A DNA stretch of 64,000 nucleotides from Kuschelorhynchus macadamiae (Eukaryota; Arthropoda; Insecta; Coleoptera; Curculionidae), in contig JAUTXW010004702.1 in assembly GCA_030620095.1 (NCBI GenBank), forward strand, positions 186,001-250,000, read 5' to 3'. The position numbers were made by a program, and so were the translations under genes. The notes below the pieces were generated by a model that was given only the letters and a program-made list of their open reading frames with translations, was not told where the DNA came from and made no database searches. How positions within the stretch are numbered: the first letter of the stretch is position 1; the number at the start of each line of letters is the position of its first letter. This document shows positions 33,911 through 47,359 of this stretch, piece after piece.

Positions 33911-35459
33911 TATTATTAGGTGTCTTTCTTTGTCACCCTGTGTCCTGGATTTTTTACAGATTTTGACTGATCTGTCCTAGATTATGTAAATTTATAGTTG
34001 GCAACCCTACATTGACATAGACTATTTTTTGCAAATTTGAAATTAATCAGTTTAACCATTCTCAAGTTATCCTGCACGCAAATTTGTATTACGCACATTC
34101 GCGTTCTTAAATTAATACTAAAGCACCTGATTCTATTCATACTAGGTAAATATATTCAATAATGTAAAAAAAATAATTAAAACACATACAATCACAGATA
34201 CATTTTAATTCCTGTTGATGATAAAAGAGAAGGCAAAAATCTTCATAAATCCATTAAATTCTATCTCTGCAAATCTTCATATATCAGTAAATATCTTCAT
34301 AACTGACAGAGGAAATCTCTATAATACCCCAAATTAAAATAGAATGCTTAAATCCCATAAATCCAGGAAAAAATGCCATAAATACATCTGAGATTTTAAA
34401 TCTGTGCACAAAATGTTTGTACTTACTGATCCATCCCTCACTTGGACCTTAATCGAGATCTTGGCCAATTTTGCTAATTTGATCTACTTTTAATTAACCC
34501 ATTACTTTGAAATTTTTTACATAATTTAAAAATTGATTAAAAGGTATAATATAAAAAATTTACAATAAATATACCTATATGATGTAGATAACTTAAAATT
34601 ATTATTATATCAATCATATTAAAAACGCGCGGTGGCAATGCATGACTTTAAAAACTAGACTCATACAAATGACAGCTGAAGTATTAGTATGATTATTGCA
34701 CACCTAAGGTCCAGGACAGTCTTTTAAAATCGGTTATAATAAGCACTTGTTTATAATATGAATTCATGATAATAATTTTAAATTATCTACATCATACATA
34801 TTGATTGATACATTTTTAATTTATATTTTTAGTACATTTTCTTAAATAAAAACTTTTTTTAAAGATTTTTTTACTTATATTTATTATATTATCTTCATCA
34901 TCCAGCATAACAGTAAGAAAATGTTTGAAAGAAAACAGGACTGTAGGTAGATCTGCTCTGAGTTGGAATACGAGTCAAGTTTTATCATTCTTCTTGGTAC
35001 AAGATGAAGGTGTATTTAGTTCTGTTACATTGTGTGATTACTTGAGTAAAGTTTAATTATTAAACTTAATTAAGTATTGTATAAAAAATTGTTTTTTCTT
35101 GCCCCAATCAGTTTCTTGTTTCATGGCAAAATGTTTAAATAAACAGTGTTTAAACTCAAATTCAAAAAAGCTTTACTGACGAAAGTTAAACTTCTTGAAA
35201 AAGCTGAGAGAAAATCATTACAAAAGAATAAAACATATATAATATACACAATTGTATATGATGCAATGAAAATTCGTTAAACAATAGAATAAAACAAGTC
35301 AGTCGCCTTCATCTAAGACAAGAATATAAAATAGAAAAATAAATTAAAAACTGTACAATAAAATTAAAATACTACAAACTCATAAGTAAATTAAAAGTAA
35401 ACAAAAGAATTTGGACAAACAAACAAAAATAGACTTATATTATTAATAACTTACTCCGA
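33911..35459. other. Intergenic DNA
   Basis: No gene recognised except the non-LTR element starting about 35460. An inverted repeat at 34561-34809 is listed separately. 34220-34400 is rich in degenerate AAATC words like those at 31000. Confidence 0.35.
34561..34809. repeat. Imperfect inverted repeat
   Basis: The left arm 34561-34609 (TATGATGTAGATAACTTAAA) pairs with the right arm 34764-34809 (TTTAAATTATCTACATCATA). A MITE-like fold-back is possible; ends unresolved. Confidence 0.5.
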
Positions 35460-37205
35460 GTGAGAAGGCAGAGAGTAACTGCTAACCACAATACACACAT
35501 GTACAAAGAACTGTGTATGGGTGGTGGATACAGGTTTTGTAACAACAATATCCCCACAAGAAATGATAAGTCACTAATTGACCACATCATCACCAACTGT
35601 CAATCTCTGACGCGAGTATCCATAATAGAAAGCTCATTCAGTGACCATGATCTCCAGATCATACACATAGAATCTTCTATTAAAAGTAACAAATATAGAA
35701 TTTATCAAAAGAAAATTGTACACTATAATAGGATGAATGAATCACTTCAGATATTAAAATCAAAAACTATCTGTGAATAAGGATGTCAATAGCAATTAAA
35801 TCATGTAGGTCTGTGTCGCAATTCCATGTTTATGTATCCAAGAGATGAAAATGAGGTCAGAAGTTTCATTGACCATCTGGACCCAAACAATGCAACAGGT
35901 TTAGACGATGTTGATGTGAGATCTGTAAAGGAGTGTAAAGATGGTGTAGTGCCGGTCCTCACAAAAGTAATAAATCAGTCTTTGAGCAGTGGAATAGTCC
36001 CTGATAAATTAAAAATTGCCAAAGTAAAACCTTTATAGAAAGATCGTGATAAGGACTCTGCTAATAACTATAGACCAATATCCAGTGTTACCTAAAATAT
36101 TCGAAAAAAATAGTAAACAAGCAACTTCTCAGTTTTTTAAATAGAAAAATTTTTTTCTATAAGCATATATATATATATATATATATGGCTTTCGTGAATC
36201 TAGCGATACTGTATCAGCAACAGTAGATCTAATTTCCATCATACAAAGCGAACTCGACAAAGGAAAAAAAGCAGCTATGGTCTCGCTCAATTTACGAAAG
36301 GCATTTGATATGGTAAATCATCAGATATTGTTGGCCAACATGAACCGTCTGGGGTGTCATGGAATTTGCTATAACTATATCTATCATAGCTATCTTTCTG
36401 ATAGAAAACAAAAGGTTACTATTGACTCATCATCAAGTAAAGAACAAAATATTAAATGTGGTGTACCTCAGAGGTCCATCCTTGGTCTGACATTATTCCT
36501 TATATATATCAACTTAATTTCAAAATCAAATTTAAAAGGTAATATACAACTTTATGCAGATGATAATGCTATCATGTATACAAATAAATCTGAAAAACTG
36601 TTGAAACAAGATATAAAAAATGACTTAAATTTAATAGAAAAAATGGTTAACCATGCACAAACTGACTGTAAACACTGACAAATCATCATATATGTTAATT
36701 TGTAAGAAAAAAGCTGTTAGTCAAGATTCCATTGATATTAATAATAATCTAAAACTCAAATACAGTTCTTGTATAAAGTATTTAGGCTTGTATATAGATG
36801 AAACACTTCAGTGGAATGTACATTTAAAAATTTTAAGGGAGAGACTCTTGGCACCTGTAGGAGTTCTGCGGCAACTGAGTTATGTGGTTCCAAAACGAAT
36901 GATTAGATCAGTGTATTATTCCCTAATACATTTTCACTAACAGTATCTCACTATTTTATGATATCCTACAACACAACTTCTGGTCAACCCAATAAAAATA
37001 TTGCAAAATAGGGCAATAAAAAATATATATAATCTTCCTTATAGGTACAGTACAGACCTATTGTATAAACAATTTAATATAATGTCTCTTGAAAATATGT
37101 ATAAATATCAAGCATCATTGAATATTCATCATTCGAATATGAATATTTTATATCGTAATAATATTCACTGCCATAACACTCGGCAACAGAAAGATATAGA
37201 TACAG
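35460..37205 (+). pseudogene. Non-LTR retrotransposon relic (endonuclease end and RT)
   Basis: Endonuclease C-terminus with SLIDHIITNC and SFSDHDLQII (35560-35670). RT start at 35826-36038 (NNATGLDDVDVRSVKE), NYRPISV after a shift, then a (TA)n tract at 36165-36186 inside the coding region. 36277-36678 carries LNLRKAFDMVNH, GVPQRSILG and YADDNAI. The Asp normally heading motif A is Asn here, so even an intact copy would lack activity. The thumb and C-terminal parts are at 36653-36940 and 37001-37200 (ending CHNTRQQ). The mariner-like element at 37206 truncates it; 39830-40070 (TAATG repeats, TTTGACTAGG hairpin) may be its 3' end. APE type; clade uncertain. Confidence 0.85.
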
Positions 37206-39735
37206 AAGTTGTTTGGATTCAATTAAATTTTTATTTTATTTCACTTTTGTTTATACAGGGTGTTTCGTTTTGACGTGACACATGTCAACTTTCTTAATTT
37301 AAATGGGACATCCTATATATTATTACATGTTTCGATGTTACTGTTAATTTGCGAAAGTTTTTATAATAACAACACATTGAATTCTTTATCGTTTTTGAGT
37401 AAATTGAGTTTTTAGAATTTTTTTTTAAAAAACATATTTTTTTTTTTTAAATTTTTACCTATAAAACTTTAATGGAACTAACTAATATCCTAAACATACA
37501 TTACTAAGGATTCAATTCAACGAGTTGCCATGCTGGTCTTACCAATTAATATACAGGGTGTTAAAAATGGAGAGCAAAACAAACAGAACTTTAAATGTAA
37601 AAATCTCCTGTTTTTCAAATGGAACACCCTGCATATTTTATTTCATCTGATTCAGCGTTGAATTACCTATTATTACTCATATATATGTCCTATACCTAAA
37701 ATGAACAGTTTCGATTTTATTAGCCGTTTTCTGATTTATCACGGAATTTTGCCAGTAAATGAGATCAGAAACTAAAAAAATCAAGATAGGCTTAGGAAAT
37801 AACCTAATGCAATTGTTGACTTAAGTTGACATTTGCTCTGTTTGTCGTTTTTGTTAAGTTTTTGCTGCGAAATTTGTTAAAAAATGACTTTATATAGTTT
37901 AGATAAACGTTTGAAATTATACAACTGTTTCATAAAAAATATTAAAAGTCCAGGGTTAGCCCTTAGAGAATATTCGAGGGAATATCCTATTAATCGAGTT
38001 CCCTCCAGGACTATATTTTTTCGAATTATGCGTGATTTGGAAAATGGTGTCCTTAAAAACTCTAAGAAAAATCGTCCCAATTTTGTCCTCACTGAGGAAA
38101 AACAACTGGAGATTTTACTTTATGTCGAGGAAGATGATGAAAGATCCCAAAGAGATGCTGACAGAGACATTGCAGGTGCCAGTAGAGGAAGTATTCAAAA
38201 AACACTGCAGATGAATGGTTATCATCCTTATAAATTTCTTCCAACTCAATTATTATCACAATTAGTCTTTAATGAAAGATTAACTTTTTGTTGTGATATT
38301 ATGGACCGGCGCGGCAGTTCGAAAAATGTGTTTTTTCAAAAGTGCTTTGGACTGATGAGGCCTCATTTAATACGGCGGGTATTTTTAATCGGAAAAACAC
38401 TCATTACTGGTCTCAAACTAATAAACATCTAATAAAAGCAATTAAAAAACAAGGCCGTTATACCGTAAATGTGTGGTGCGGAATTATTTGCTACCGTATT
38501 ATTGGACCAATATTTTTTGACAGGTCGTTAAATGGCGAAAGATACTTGGTGCTGCTTAGGAATGAAATGCCCCTTATCAACGACTTGCCAGCAAATATTC
38601 GAGAAAATATCATTTTTCAGCAGGATAGCGCCCCTTACCACACGGTTGCACCGGTAGTAAATTTCCTTAATCAACATTTTCCATTGTGGATAGGAAGACA
38701 TGGTTTAATATCCTGGCCACCACGAAGCCCTGGTTTAAGCCCTTTAGATTTCTTTTTGTGGGGTGCACTAAAAAATAAAGTTTATAAAAATAGATCTAAC
38801 AATAGAAATGAGTTAAAAATAAAAATCAGGGAAGAGATCAATAATTGTAATACATCTAATTCGGTAAGGAACGCTATTCGAAAAATGGAGGCTATTTACA
38901 CTTCATGTATCGCAATGGACAGTGGCTATATTGAAAATTTTTTATAATCTGTTTTAATCATGTTTAATACTCATTTAGTTATTAGTTATACCGTGTGGCA
39001 CAAGATATTTTTTTGTCTCTCCCTTATTTTCATAACACTCCCTTATTTAACATAAACTACATAATATTTCACTTTTATTTGTATTTTCTAACATTATTTA
39101 TAGTCGCTATCTGTGTTAAGGAAATGAGAATAATGCTTAGTTTACGACATTTATATTTTAGCCCACTTCATCTGTTTACTTATATTAAAAGAAAATAGTC
39201 AAATCAGAAAATGGCTAATAAAATCGAAACTTTTCATTTTAGGTATAGGACATATATATGAGTAATGATAGATATTTGAACGCTGAATCAGATGAAATAA
39301 AAATATACAGGGTGTTCCATTTGAAAAACAGGAGATTTTTACATTTAAAGTTCTGTTTGTTTTGCTCTCCATTTTTAACACCCTGTATATTAATTGGTAA
39401 GACCAGCATGGAAACTCGTTGAATTGAACCCTTAGTAATGTATGTTTAGGATATTAGTCAGTTTTATTAAAGTTTTATAGGTAAATAATTTTTTTTTAAA
39501 AATAGGTTTTTTTAAAAAAAATTCTAAAAACTCAATTTAATCAAAAACGACAAAGAATTCAAATATAGATGTAATTATAAAAACTTTCGCAAATTAACAC
39601 TAGAATCGAAATATGTAATAATATATAGGGTATCCCATTTGAATTAAGAAAGTTGACATGTGTCACGTCAAAACGAAACACCCTGTATAAGCAAAAGTGA
39701 ATTAAAATAAAAATTTTATTGAATCCAAACAACTT
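37206..39735 (+). mobile_element. Mariner-like element with about 530-bp terminal inverted repeats
   Basis: The arm 37206-37737 is the inverted repeat of 39201-39735 with few differences. Within each arm are mariner-style termini (TATACAGGGTGTTTCG, 37253 and its mirror near 39687) and a smaller nested pair (ACAGGGTGTTAAAAATGG / GGAACACCCTG). A transposase lies between the arms. The element interrupts a non-LTR copy. Whether the true ends are the TACAGGGTG termini or about 45 bp further out is unclear, because similarity continues beyond. Confidence 0.8.
37884..38947 (+). pseudogene. Mariner-like transposase with one frameshift
   Basis: Two overlapping frames (37884-38432 and 38342-38947) make one transposase of about 350 residues, broken by a shift in the T-run near 38330. 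The N-terminal part is helix-turn-helix-like (LYNCFIKN, RTIFFRIMRDLENG). The catalytic domain has VLWTDEASF (first Asp), FQQDSAPYHT (second) and WPPRSPGLSPLDFFLWG (third). I count 40 residues between the second and third Asp, closest to the DD41D (rosa-like) group and unlike the DD34D of classical mariner. It ends at TAA after YIENFL. Apart from the shift it looks well preserved. Confidence 0.85.
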
Positions 39736-40879
39736 TTGTATTTAACTTTTTGTCGTAACTATTACCGTTTTCTAGATAAGGTACTGTATCACTATAAAAT
39801 GGCCACCCTGTATATTAGTTAATAGTGTATGTATGTTCCATCTTGATCAGGATTGTGCCACCTATCATCTTTTTTTTTTGTTTATGTTAATGTAATGTAA
39901 TGTAAATTTTAAGTTATTGTTCATGTAGCATGTAGCTTCTCCTAGTTTGACTAGGTTCTGACGTATATGTACACATTGGTACTATACTGTGATTTTAAAC
40001 TTTAGTGTAACACTGTAAATAGAATAAATCCATATGAAACTTTGTAGTTTCCTGGATTTGAAAATAAACGATTTTCTTTTTCTTTCAACACACCAATACA
40101 AGAGATACAACTCAAAATACTAAAATATATCATTGAAAAATTAAGGTATCTCATAATATGCCTTCACAACTAGCAGTTTTTAACTTCCCTTCTGAATATT
40201 CTGACTCAGTGACCTTTATATTCAAAGGAAGACGATTAAACAGTTTTCTGCTGTTAAAGATAACGGAATTACTTATCAAAGTAGGAGATGGTATAGGTAG
40301 CGCAACATTATGTGTTTGTCGAGTTCTTTTATTTTTGCTCCACAGTTATAGTATTTTTGTACTTTTTATGTATGAGGCATACTGATTCAAAAACGAAAAA
40401 GATGCCAAAGTAAGAATTTTATTTGAAATAAAGAATGATTTACATGAATCCTGTAACCCAACTCTATACATATACCTGATCTCTTTTGTAAAATAAAAAC
40501 ACTATTAAAAAGTTGTCTAGAACACATTCCCAAAAAACATACTCCATATGCAAGATGGGACTTAATACAAAGTAGCTATATCTCACAATACATGGATCTA
40601 ATTCCCTAGCGAGAATACAAAGGGCAAAACAATTTGAGGCTAACTTAGAATTTAATTGACTTATGTGTTCTAGAAATTACTAACCAGAATGTCTTCTAAA
40701 TATACATAATTTAAGTTGCACCTAAAGTTCATAATGCAAGTCTTAGAGATATGGAGTGTTCATTGATTGGCATCACACCATTGTTTCACTAACATTGTAA
40801 ATTTTCCTCTAATATTTAAGGTTGAACGACACACTCTAAACTCTACCATCATTCATCCCCAGATGTGACTAAAAGGCAA

Positions 40880-42365
40880 AAACCTCTTTAGATTTTCCTT
40901 TTGCAGATTGGAAGCCAAACTGCTCTGAACAAAGAATGCAATGTCTGTCTAGGTATGGAATTAATCTCTTCTTAATGGTTTTCTCGATGATCTTAAGCAG
41001 AGTGAGGAGCAATGCTACTGCCCTTAAAAAATGGCAAAATGGTAGCAAGTTTTAAGCAGGGAAGAAATGTTCTAGAACAAAACGACCCATTAATAACTTC
41101 CACCAATACTTGCAAAACTGACTTAAATAAATTCAGAAATAAATTAATCAAAATTTCATCCCATCTTGCTGCTTTATTATTCTTGATTTCTGCAACAATA
41201 CTCTTCAACTCGGACACGTCTGTTGGAGTAATAAACTATTACACTATTTACAAAAAAAATATTTGTAATCAAAAGTTCACTTACAACACTTCTATAAACT
41301 TTTCTATATTTATTAAAGCACAAAATAAAATGATCATTCATACAATTAAACTTTCTAATGTGGTGCAGGGAATGCATATTTTTAGAAGAAGTCCAAAATC
41401 CTTTTGTAATACATGATTTTTTTACTTTTTTTAACAGGAAAATTATTATTAAAAGCCTTGTAAAGTTCAGCATGAAACACCTCCAAGGGATTGGGCGAGA
41501 CCAAAACAATGTGCCAATTCCACCCACTGTATAATTGCGAGAATCTAGTATAATTCTGTTTGGTATACAATCTACCGTTTCTTCTAAACTTTCTTAGATT
41601 TTTAGTTGTTTTTATGTTAAATCTACATGATATGGCTTCATGGTCTGAACTACTTGCAAATACCTCGCAAAGAACATTATCTTTTTCAAGATTTGTGCAC
41701 ACAATCAATAATAGTAGATGAATGGGCGGTTATTCGTGTGGGTTTATCAACCACCATACATAGGCCACATGAATTTAATATACATGATAACATTTTTATA
41801 TTAATATTAAATGTGTCTTAAAAATTGATATTAAAATCCCCAACCAATATAATTAAAGTACCACAATTTAACTGTAATGACACAATTTCTTAAACAAGAA
41901 ATCACTAACACTACCAATCGGAGAATGATACAAGTGAAGAACATAAAAACTAAATTTGTAGCAGTAACTTATTAAAAGCTCAAAAACTGTATCTTCATTT
42001 AAAAAGTCAAATTTACTAATGTTTATAAAGTTAAATGACATAGTAATTTAATAAAAATAATTGTTCTTCTGGATTTAACCAGTGTTCACACAAAACTATT
42101 ATACTAAAATTAGCCAGAGTTTCCAAAAAAATAGAAACATCATCAGTCTTATTTCTTACACTCTAAATATTTAACAATACTATGGAGAATTCTCAAAGAA
42201 GGACTATAGTAATATCAGCACAGTCATCAATATCTCACAAATAAATCACATCAGACTCACAATGATCTTGAAGGGTGATGGTGCTCACTGCCTCAACAGG
42301 TTGTATAGGGTCTTCCATTGAAGAGGAAAAATTGATTTTTTTTACTTCCCCTGTATTTCTCAAGA
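40880..42365 (-). pseudogene. Non-LTR retrotransposon relic (endonuclease and RT start)
   Basis: Minus strand, right to left. The end of a preceding frame is at 42330-42365 (MEDPIQPVEAVSTI). The endonuclease begins with KTDDVSIFLETLANFSIIVL and EHWLNPEEQ. Then ILVGDFNIN (about 41850), DKPTRITAHSSTIID (about 41720) and SSSDHEAISCRF (about 41630) follow. RT begins at 40993-41217 (IKNNKAARWDEILINL) and continues with KIIEKTIKKRLIPYLDRH near 40960 and SEQFGFQS. Several stops and shifts. RT motifs beyond were not found, so the 3' part is lost or too decayed. Confidence 0.8.
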
Positions 42366-42958
42366 AATTCAAAATAGCCAATTGATGTATTTTAACTTGG
42401 AGAATTCAAACATCATAACAAAAAAAAAATTAAATGAGAAACAAAAGACTTACACCAAGGATGTTGCGTTCTATAAATGGAAAACCCTATATATTACTAC
42501 ATTTTTGTATTCAATAATCAATTCTAAGTGTTTTTTAATAAGGGTACTATATGTCTATCTTCAACTGTTTTTGATTTATTGATGTTTGAAAACTAACATT
42601 TTGATTCTTTGAGCTGTCATAGCACCTGAACGGTTAGACCTAGAGCAAAATAACTTTTAGTTTTTTTGTTTAGTGTATTTTTAAAATTATTAAGTTAATA
42701 TATTTTCCAATTGTAAAAATCTGACTTAATGTTGCAAGGTTAAGAGAACAAAATCGTCCTTACCACACTCTTGTGTGTCTCCAAATACATTACTTACAAT
42801 TTCTCATAAAGGTGGCAATGGTTTAACAATACCCCTGATAGTCCGGTAACATTTGGTTAACACCACAATTCTCGCTACGCTTAGATTCTGTTACTCACTA
42901 GTGTTTGCCATGACTTAAACTAGATGTAAAACAAGAAAAACTTTTCCAAATCCAAAAC

Positions 42959-43062
42959 TTTATTGGACAAATATTAATTATCTGCCATGAGGGTTTTAAT
43001 AATAGTTTGCAGACTCCTACATAGTTCTTTTAGATCGCCTTTCAATTGAAATGCTTTGATTT
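42959..43062 (-). CDS. Candidate last exon of an unrecognised gene, with poly(A) signal
   Basis: The minus-strand frame VEIKAFQLKGDLKELCRSLQ continues ten residues (ending MADN) to a TAA at 42974-42976. AATAAA follows at 42959-42964, ten bases after the stop. An acceptor-like AG after a T-run lies just upstream (about 43063). The peptide is amphipathic and coiled-coil-like. No family recognised. It could end the gene whose possible first exon is at 47206. Confidence 0.3.
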
Positions 43063-43094
43063 CTACACTTTTATAATTATTTTCCAGTCCAAAA

Positions 43095-44719
43095 AAAAAT
43101 ATATTAATGAGTAAAATGTAATGTAATTAGAATCAACCTCCGCAATTAAAAATTACCAGCTCAGCTATGAAGCAAAGCAATGTATGAATTAATTTTAAAC
43201 ATGGGCTTCAGTGGAAAAACGACTAAACAAAAACAAGAAATTATTTATTTGTTCTGTGTAAGTGCAATTATTAGATTTATTGTAGTATATAGAGTATGTT
43301 TGATTTTTAGAGCTGACAGGAATCTATGGACAATCTGTCAAATATCTTTAAAAGAAATTATTTCTTGTTCATTCACTCTAGGCAGTGCAGTAAAATTTGA
43401 AGTATCCTCTTTCTTTTATAGCAAGATTAACAGTTGAGTTAGAGATGACTAAGCTAATTAAAATAGCTTCATTACTAAAATCTAACTTACTGACATTGGT
43501 TACCACCAAGGGCAAAGTTACCATGTAAACTAAAATATCCAATAACAATTTTGGAGATTATCTAATAAGACTATCTGAAATCTGATTATTCTGTTGATAG
43601 AAGAATGTTTTCCATATAAAGTATGCTCGGCATATAATGTGCCGAGCTCTCTTAATGACCTAGGGGTACATATAAATTAATGGACAATAGAAGGTCATTG
43701 TGGTCTTATTTGGTTGTGTACATAAAGATTGTATAAATATTATAGTATCGTGTCTTTGAAATTAATGTTTTTAGATTAAATAAATTAATTGTATTGTTAT
43801 AATTAACACTCATCTTCACTGACACCCAATTTACAATCAATTATGCTAGGTATGTTTTTTTTTTAATTTTTATGTTTACAATTTGTATAGATAATATGCA
43901 ATAATGTAAGAGCTACTAAATATATTGATATCCCTTAGTGAGTGAGGCCTTTAGATTTATTTAAAGGATGTAACTGTAACCTTACATTAAATCTCACCTT
44001 TTTCATTTTCACTGTGAGTGACATTTTATTTAATTAGGGATTAAAAGAATAAAACTAGCTTATCGTACAAATAAATAGGAATATATAATTAATTGAGTGT
44101 ACCTCTGGCACCATATCGATTTTTTTGAAGTTGCTTTGTCTTGTACTTAAGATTTTATTAGAAAGAGAAAATATATGTAGTTATTTATATTTAGTATATT
44201 TATTTTTTTGCAAATATCAAGAACTTTTTGAATATATATATATATATATCTCGGTATATCTATTAAAAATCAAACCACTTTCTTGTTGCAGTTAGTGCCT
44301 TTTGTCTGTAGTCAGCTATTATCTGTGCTATCAAATATACATAATCGAATTTGTCCTCCTATGTTTGATGAAAAGTAACAACAGGGGCTGCTAACCATTC
44401 TCCCCTCCAGCTGGGAGAATAGTCCTGCTTCCGGCTAACATACTCATATCCTTTATTGCCATACAATCACAATAAATGGTGACAAAGCTACCTCAAATAA
44501 AGTTTAGGTACAATAATCTAGTCTAGTTAATAAAACCGCAGATTTAATAAATAGTATAACATAAACTACACTGAGGGTACACTAAGAACAATAGAATGAG
44601 CAATCCACTTTATGAGACTAATGAATCACAACACTTTAAATTAAAAATCAAAGCCAAATGAATAATAACACTTTTCAAGCAAGAAATTGGTCACAGATTT
44701 GAGGAATTTTTTTATGTTA
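43095..44719. other. Region without recognised genes
   Basis: Contains a perfect hairpin GCTCGGCA-7 nt-TGCCGAGC (43626-43648) and a short TA tract (44237-44250). Open frames here show no family resemblance. Confidence 0.3.
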
Positions 44720-44983
44720 TTAATTTGTTGTATGATAGGGTAACAACCTAAATGCCTTGGCAGCCATGTATAGCAGGCCACACTGAAAGTATGTACAATA
44801 GTGAGATGGAATACTAAGCTGATCCCTGTTTCTGGTCACAACAGACATTGCCTCAGCATAACCATCTGCATTTGTAGAAAATAAGTGTGGGTCTCCTCTA
44901 ACAAAAGTTACTAATGATAAGAAATATAGGGAAAAAAAATTGACAAAACCGCAAAGTTTTTGACATTTTGCTTTTTGTTCCAA
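44720..44983 (-). pseudogene. Non-LTR retrotransposon C-terminal fragment
   Basis: The phrase TRNRDQLSIPSHYCTYFQ followed by GLLYMAAKAFRLLP matches the usual tail of non-LTR RT proteins (Arg-rich strand, Pro-x-His, a repeated Phe/Tyr region, then 'N-LP'). The remainder of the RT is not adjacent. Confidence 0.5.
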
Positions 44984-45134
44984 ACAAATTAGTCATAATA
45001 GCTTACTGCCTACTAATTGGACACAATTTTTTTTTTTTTAAATCTTGGATTTTGAGCTTGTTTTTGAAAATAATTGCATACATGTATATATTTTTAGAAA
45101 GCTTCATTATTTCTAATAAATATAAAGAATAATA

Positions 45135-45469
45135 TACAGGGTATTCCGTGTAAAAAAATAAAGTAAGGTCCAATAACTTTTGGACCTGTCTCCCGTACAC
45201 TTATTCTAAAAGTGGCACTGAATTCTACAGAAAAAGGTCATAACAGTTTTCGCCTTTTTGATAAGTTATCAGATAGCTGGGATACATTTTCAAAAACGCC
45301 CTGTATTTCAAAAACCCTTGCAAAAATCAAAAGGGCTATAAAAATTCTACTGGCGCCATCTTTAATTTCACAAAAAGTAGCACACCATCGCGAAAAACCG
45401 CAACCTTCTATCTTTAAAAATACCTAAGGGAGATACCCTGCAAAAGTGCCGAAAATGGGATACCCTGTA
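45135..45469. mobile_element. Mariner-type MITE
   Basis: Inverted ends TACAGGGTATTCC (45135) and, on the other strand, TACAGGGTATCCC (to 45469). A TA target is implied. 335 bp, no coding capacity; internal CCCTGTATTTC near 45300 suggests a nested end. Confidence 0.65.
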
Positions 45470-45653
45470 GTTTGTTCATCTTATTAATAATAAAAAAAGG
45501 GTTCTTAAATTATTGTTACAATTAAAAATATCAAGCTGAATATGCCTATTTTTAATAATTTAATTTTAAATATATTTTTTTATAGAAAACGGTAATAAAT
45601 AAGTGATATTAAGGTGGAAATAAAATTTAAAAAAAAAATAAGAAATAAGAGTT

Positions 45654-45955
45654 TGAAGGTGGTTTATTCAGAAAATAAAAAATAAAAATAAATGCTGTGA
45701 AACCCAGTAACACAACAGTTTTGGCCAGCTATTCAATATTGCTATACCTATTGGATTAATTTTTAACACAACTTTAATTCAAAAATTCAGAGGAATTATC
45801 AATATTATATGCTCCAAGACGCAACTTGCAGGCATATTTTCAAAATAAAATAATCTCTTATTTTATTTGTTTCCCTGTATAAATGCCTCATGGGAATTGC
45901 ATGTATTGATCTCCTTATTTTATATTATCTTATTTTCTGTATAAACCCACCTTTA
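45654..45955. mobile_element. MITE-like inverted-repeat element
   Basis: GAAGGTGGTTTATTCAGAAA (45654) pairs with an end near 45955 reading AAGGTGGGTTTATACAGAAA on the other strand. About 300 bp; family unknown. Confidence 0.5.
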
Positions 45956-47205
45956 GAGATCTTTTTACAATATTTTTCCCTACTTCCTAAAAACAATGCC
46001 CTTGACGTTATGTTACAGTTTAGTTCATGCTGCTTTGACTTTTTATGAGGAAATCTCGAAGAAAGTTGACAAATTAGATATGTTGTTTAAGATATTCTTA
46101 AAACACATACATGTTTGGAACTATTTAAACTATAAGAAATAACCTCTCTAATAATAAAAAAATATACAGAATAAAAACTTAGTACAGAAATTTATCAATA
46201 CCTATAGAACAATTTAAATGAAGAATACATCAGATATTTGGATTTCTCCAGAGTTCGCAATCCCAAATAATATAAAATTCAAAATACTGGAAGTTCTGCA
46301 AATTCATCATCATCTATAAAACATGGGCAACAAATACACAAAATCATTTAAAATTAAATCTTGACTTGACTTTGCCAATAGGGCTGTCACCGCTCTGGTC
46401 TACAGAATTTGCTACTCTATCTCCGGGCTCTGGTCTATACGCCAATATCTCCAAGGTAAACTTCTATGGAAAAGATAAAACTAACTTCAGAAATATTTAG
46501 TTTTTTGGCAACATAACCACACAAAACAATCTACACCACAATGTTTTGTATCATTGGCTGAGAGATAAACAATTGCTTATTTCTGTTTCTTATGATCAGG
46601 TTTCGAGTTTAAAAAAAAAAAGTTGTTCATTTTTTTTTTGTTCCTTTTTTTTGGTTATTTGTAAATATCCGGGTTGGCTTCTATTAAAAGCTGACAGCCC
46701 TTGTTGCCAATCATGTTTTGTGAGTTTCTTCCATACCCCACAACTTCTAGACTGAATTGGATGGCCTAATATGAAAGCTAGTGGTCTTGGATAACAGTGT
46801 GAAAATGTGGGAGTTTTCACTTTAAATAGTTTTTGTGTACCTATGTTAGGTAGTTGTTAGTTGAATTTTGCATTTTTTCTGATGTCTATGTGTCCTCTAG
46901 ACTCTGGGTGGCAAACACATTTGGCACATCACTGAACTGCTAAACTGTACTATATAATACCTAGGATATTGGATTTGTTTGGTTTCGTTAAACTCGTGTC
47001 TACTTTTCTAGATATAACATCTATTATTTAAAAGGATTTTTTTTAGTACACAACTAGTGATAGATCCTTAATACTTAGCCTTCTTTATACCTGCTTTACT
47101 TTACTATAGTTATATTTCTGACAGAAAAAATCGAAAAAACAAGTCCACGCGACGTGCTGCACTGCAGAAAAACAAAAAAGTTTTTATATCAAATTCCATA
47201 CTAAC

Positions 47206-47359
47206 CTTTTAACCATTTTAGTAGCCGTTTTAAACAGTTTAAGACGAATATCAAGTTCACTATGTACACCCCGTGATAAGCTATTAATTAATTCGTCAGA
47301 TGATAATTTCTCCAAATAATTTTACTGAAAGTCATGCCTTGTTTACCAGAATAATGCAT
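47206..47359 (-). CDS. Candidate first coding exon of an unrecognised gene (frameshifted)
   Basis: An ATG at 47357-47359 opens MHYSGKQGMTFSKI. After a one-base slip near 47320 the frame reads LEKLSSDELINSLSRGVHSE and then LDIRLKLFKTATKMVK, ending at a donor AAAAG|GTTAGT (47200-47205). The upstream 300 bp (47360-47640) is GC-richer and could be a TATA-less promoter and leader. Codon pattern and residues look like a real protein, but I do not recognise it and the frameshift needs checking (decayed copy or sequence error). Confidence 0.35.

Noticed and set aside
36165..36186. (TA)n tract as a regulatory element
   Set aside because: Lies within a dead RT coding region; a simple microsatellite expansion is the plainest reading.
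43180..43437. 85-residue open frame
   Set aside because: No motif; the opposite strand is equally open, so neither is convincing.
46546..46820. Open frames on both strands near a T-rich tract
   Set aside because: Low complexity, mutually antisense, no family resemblance.
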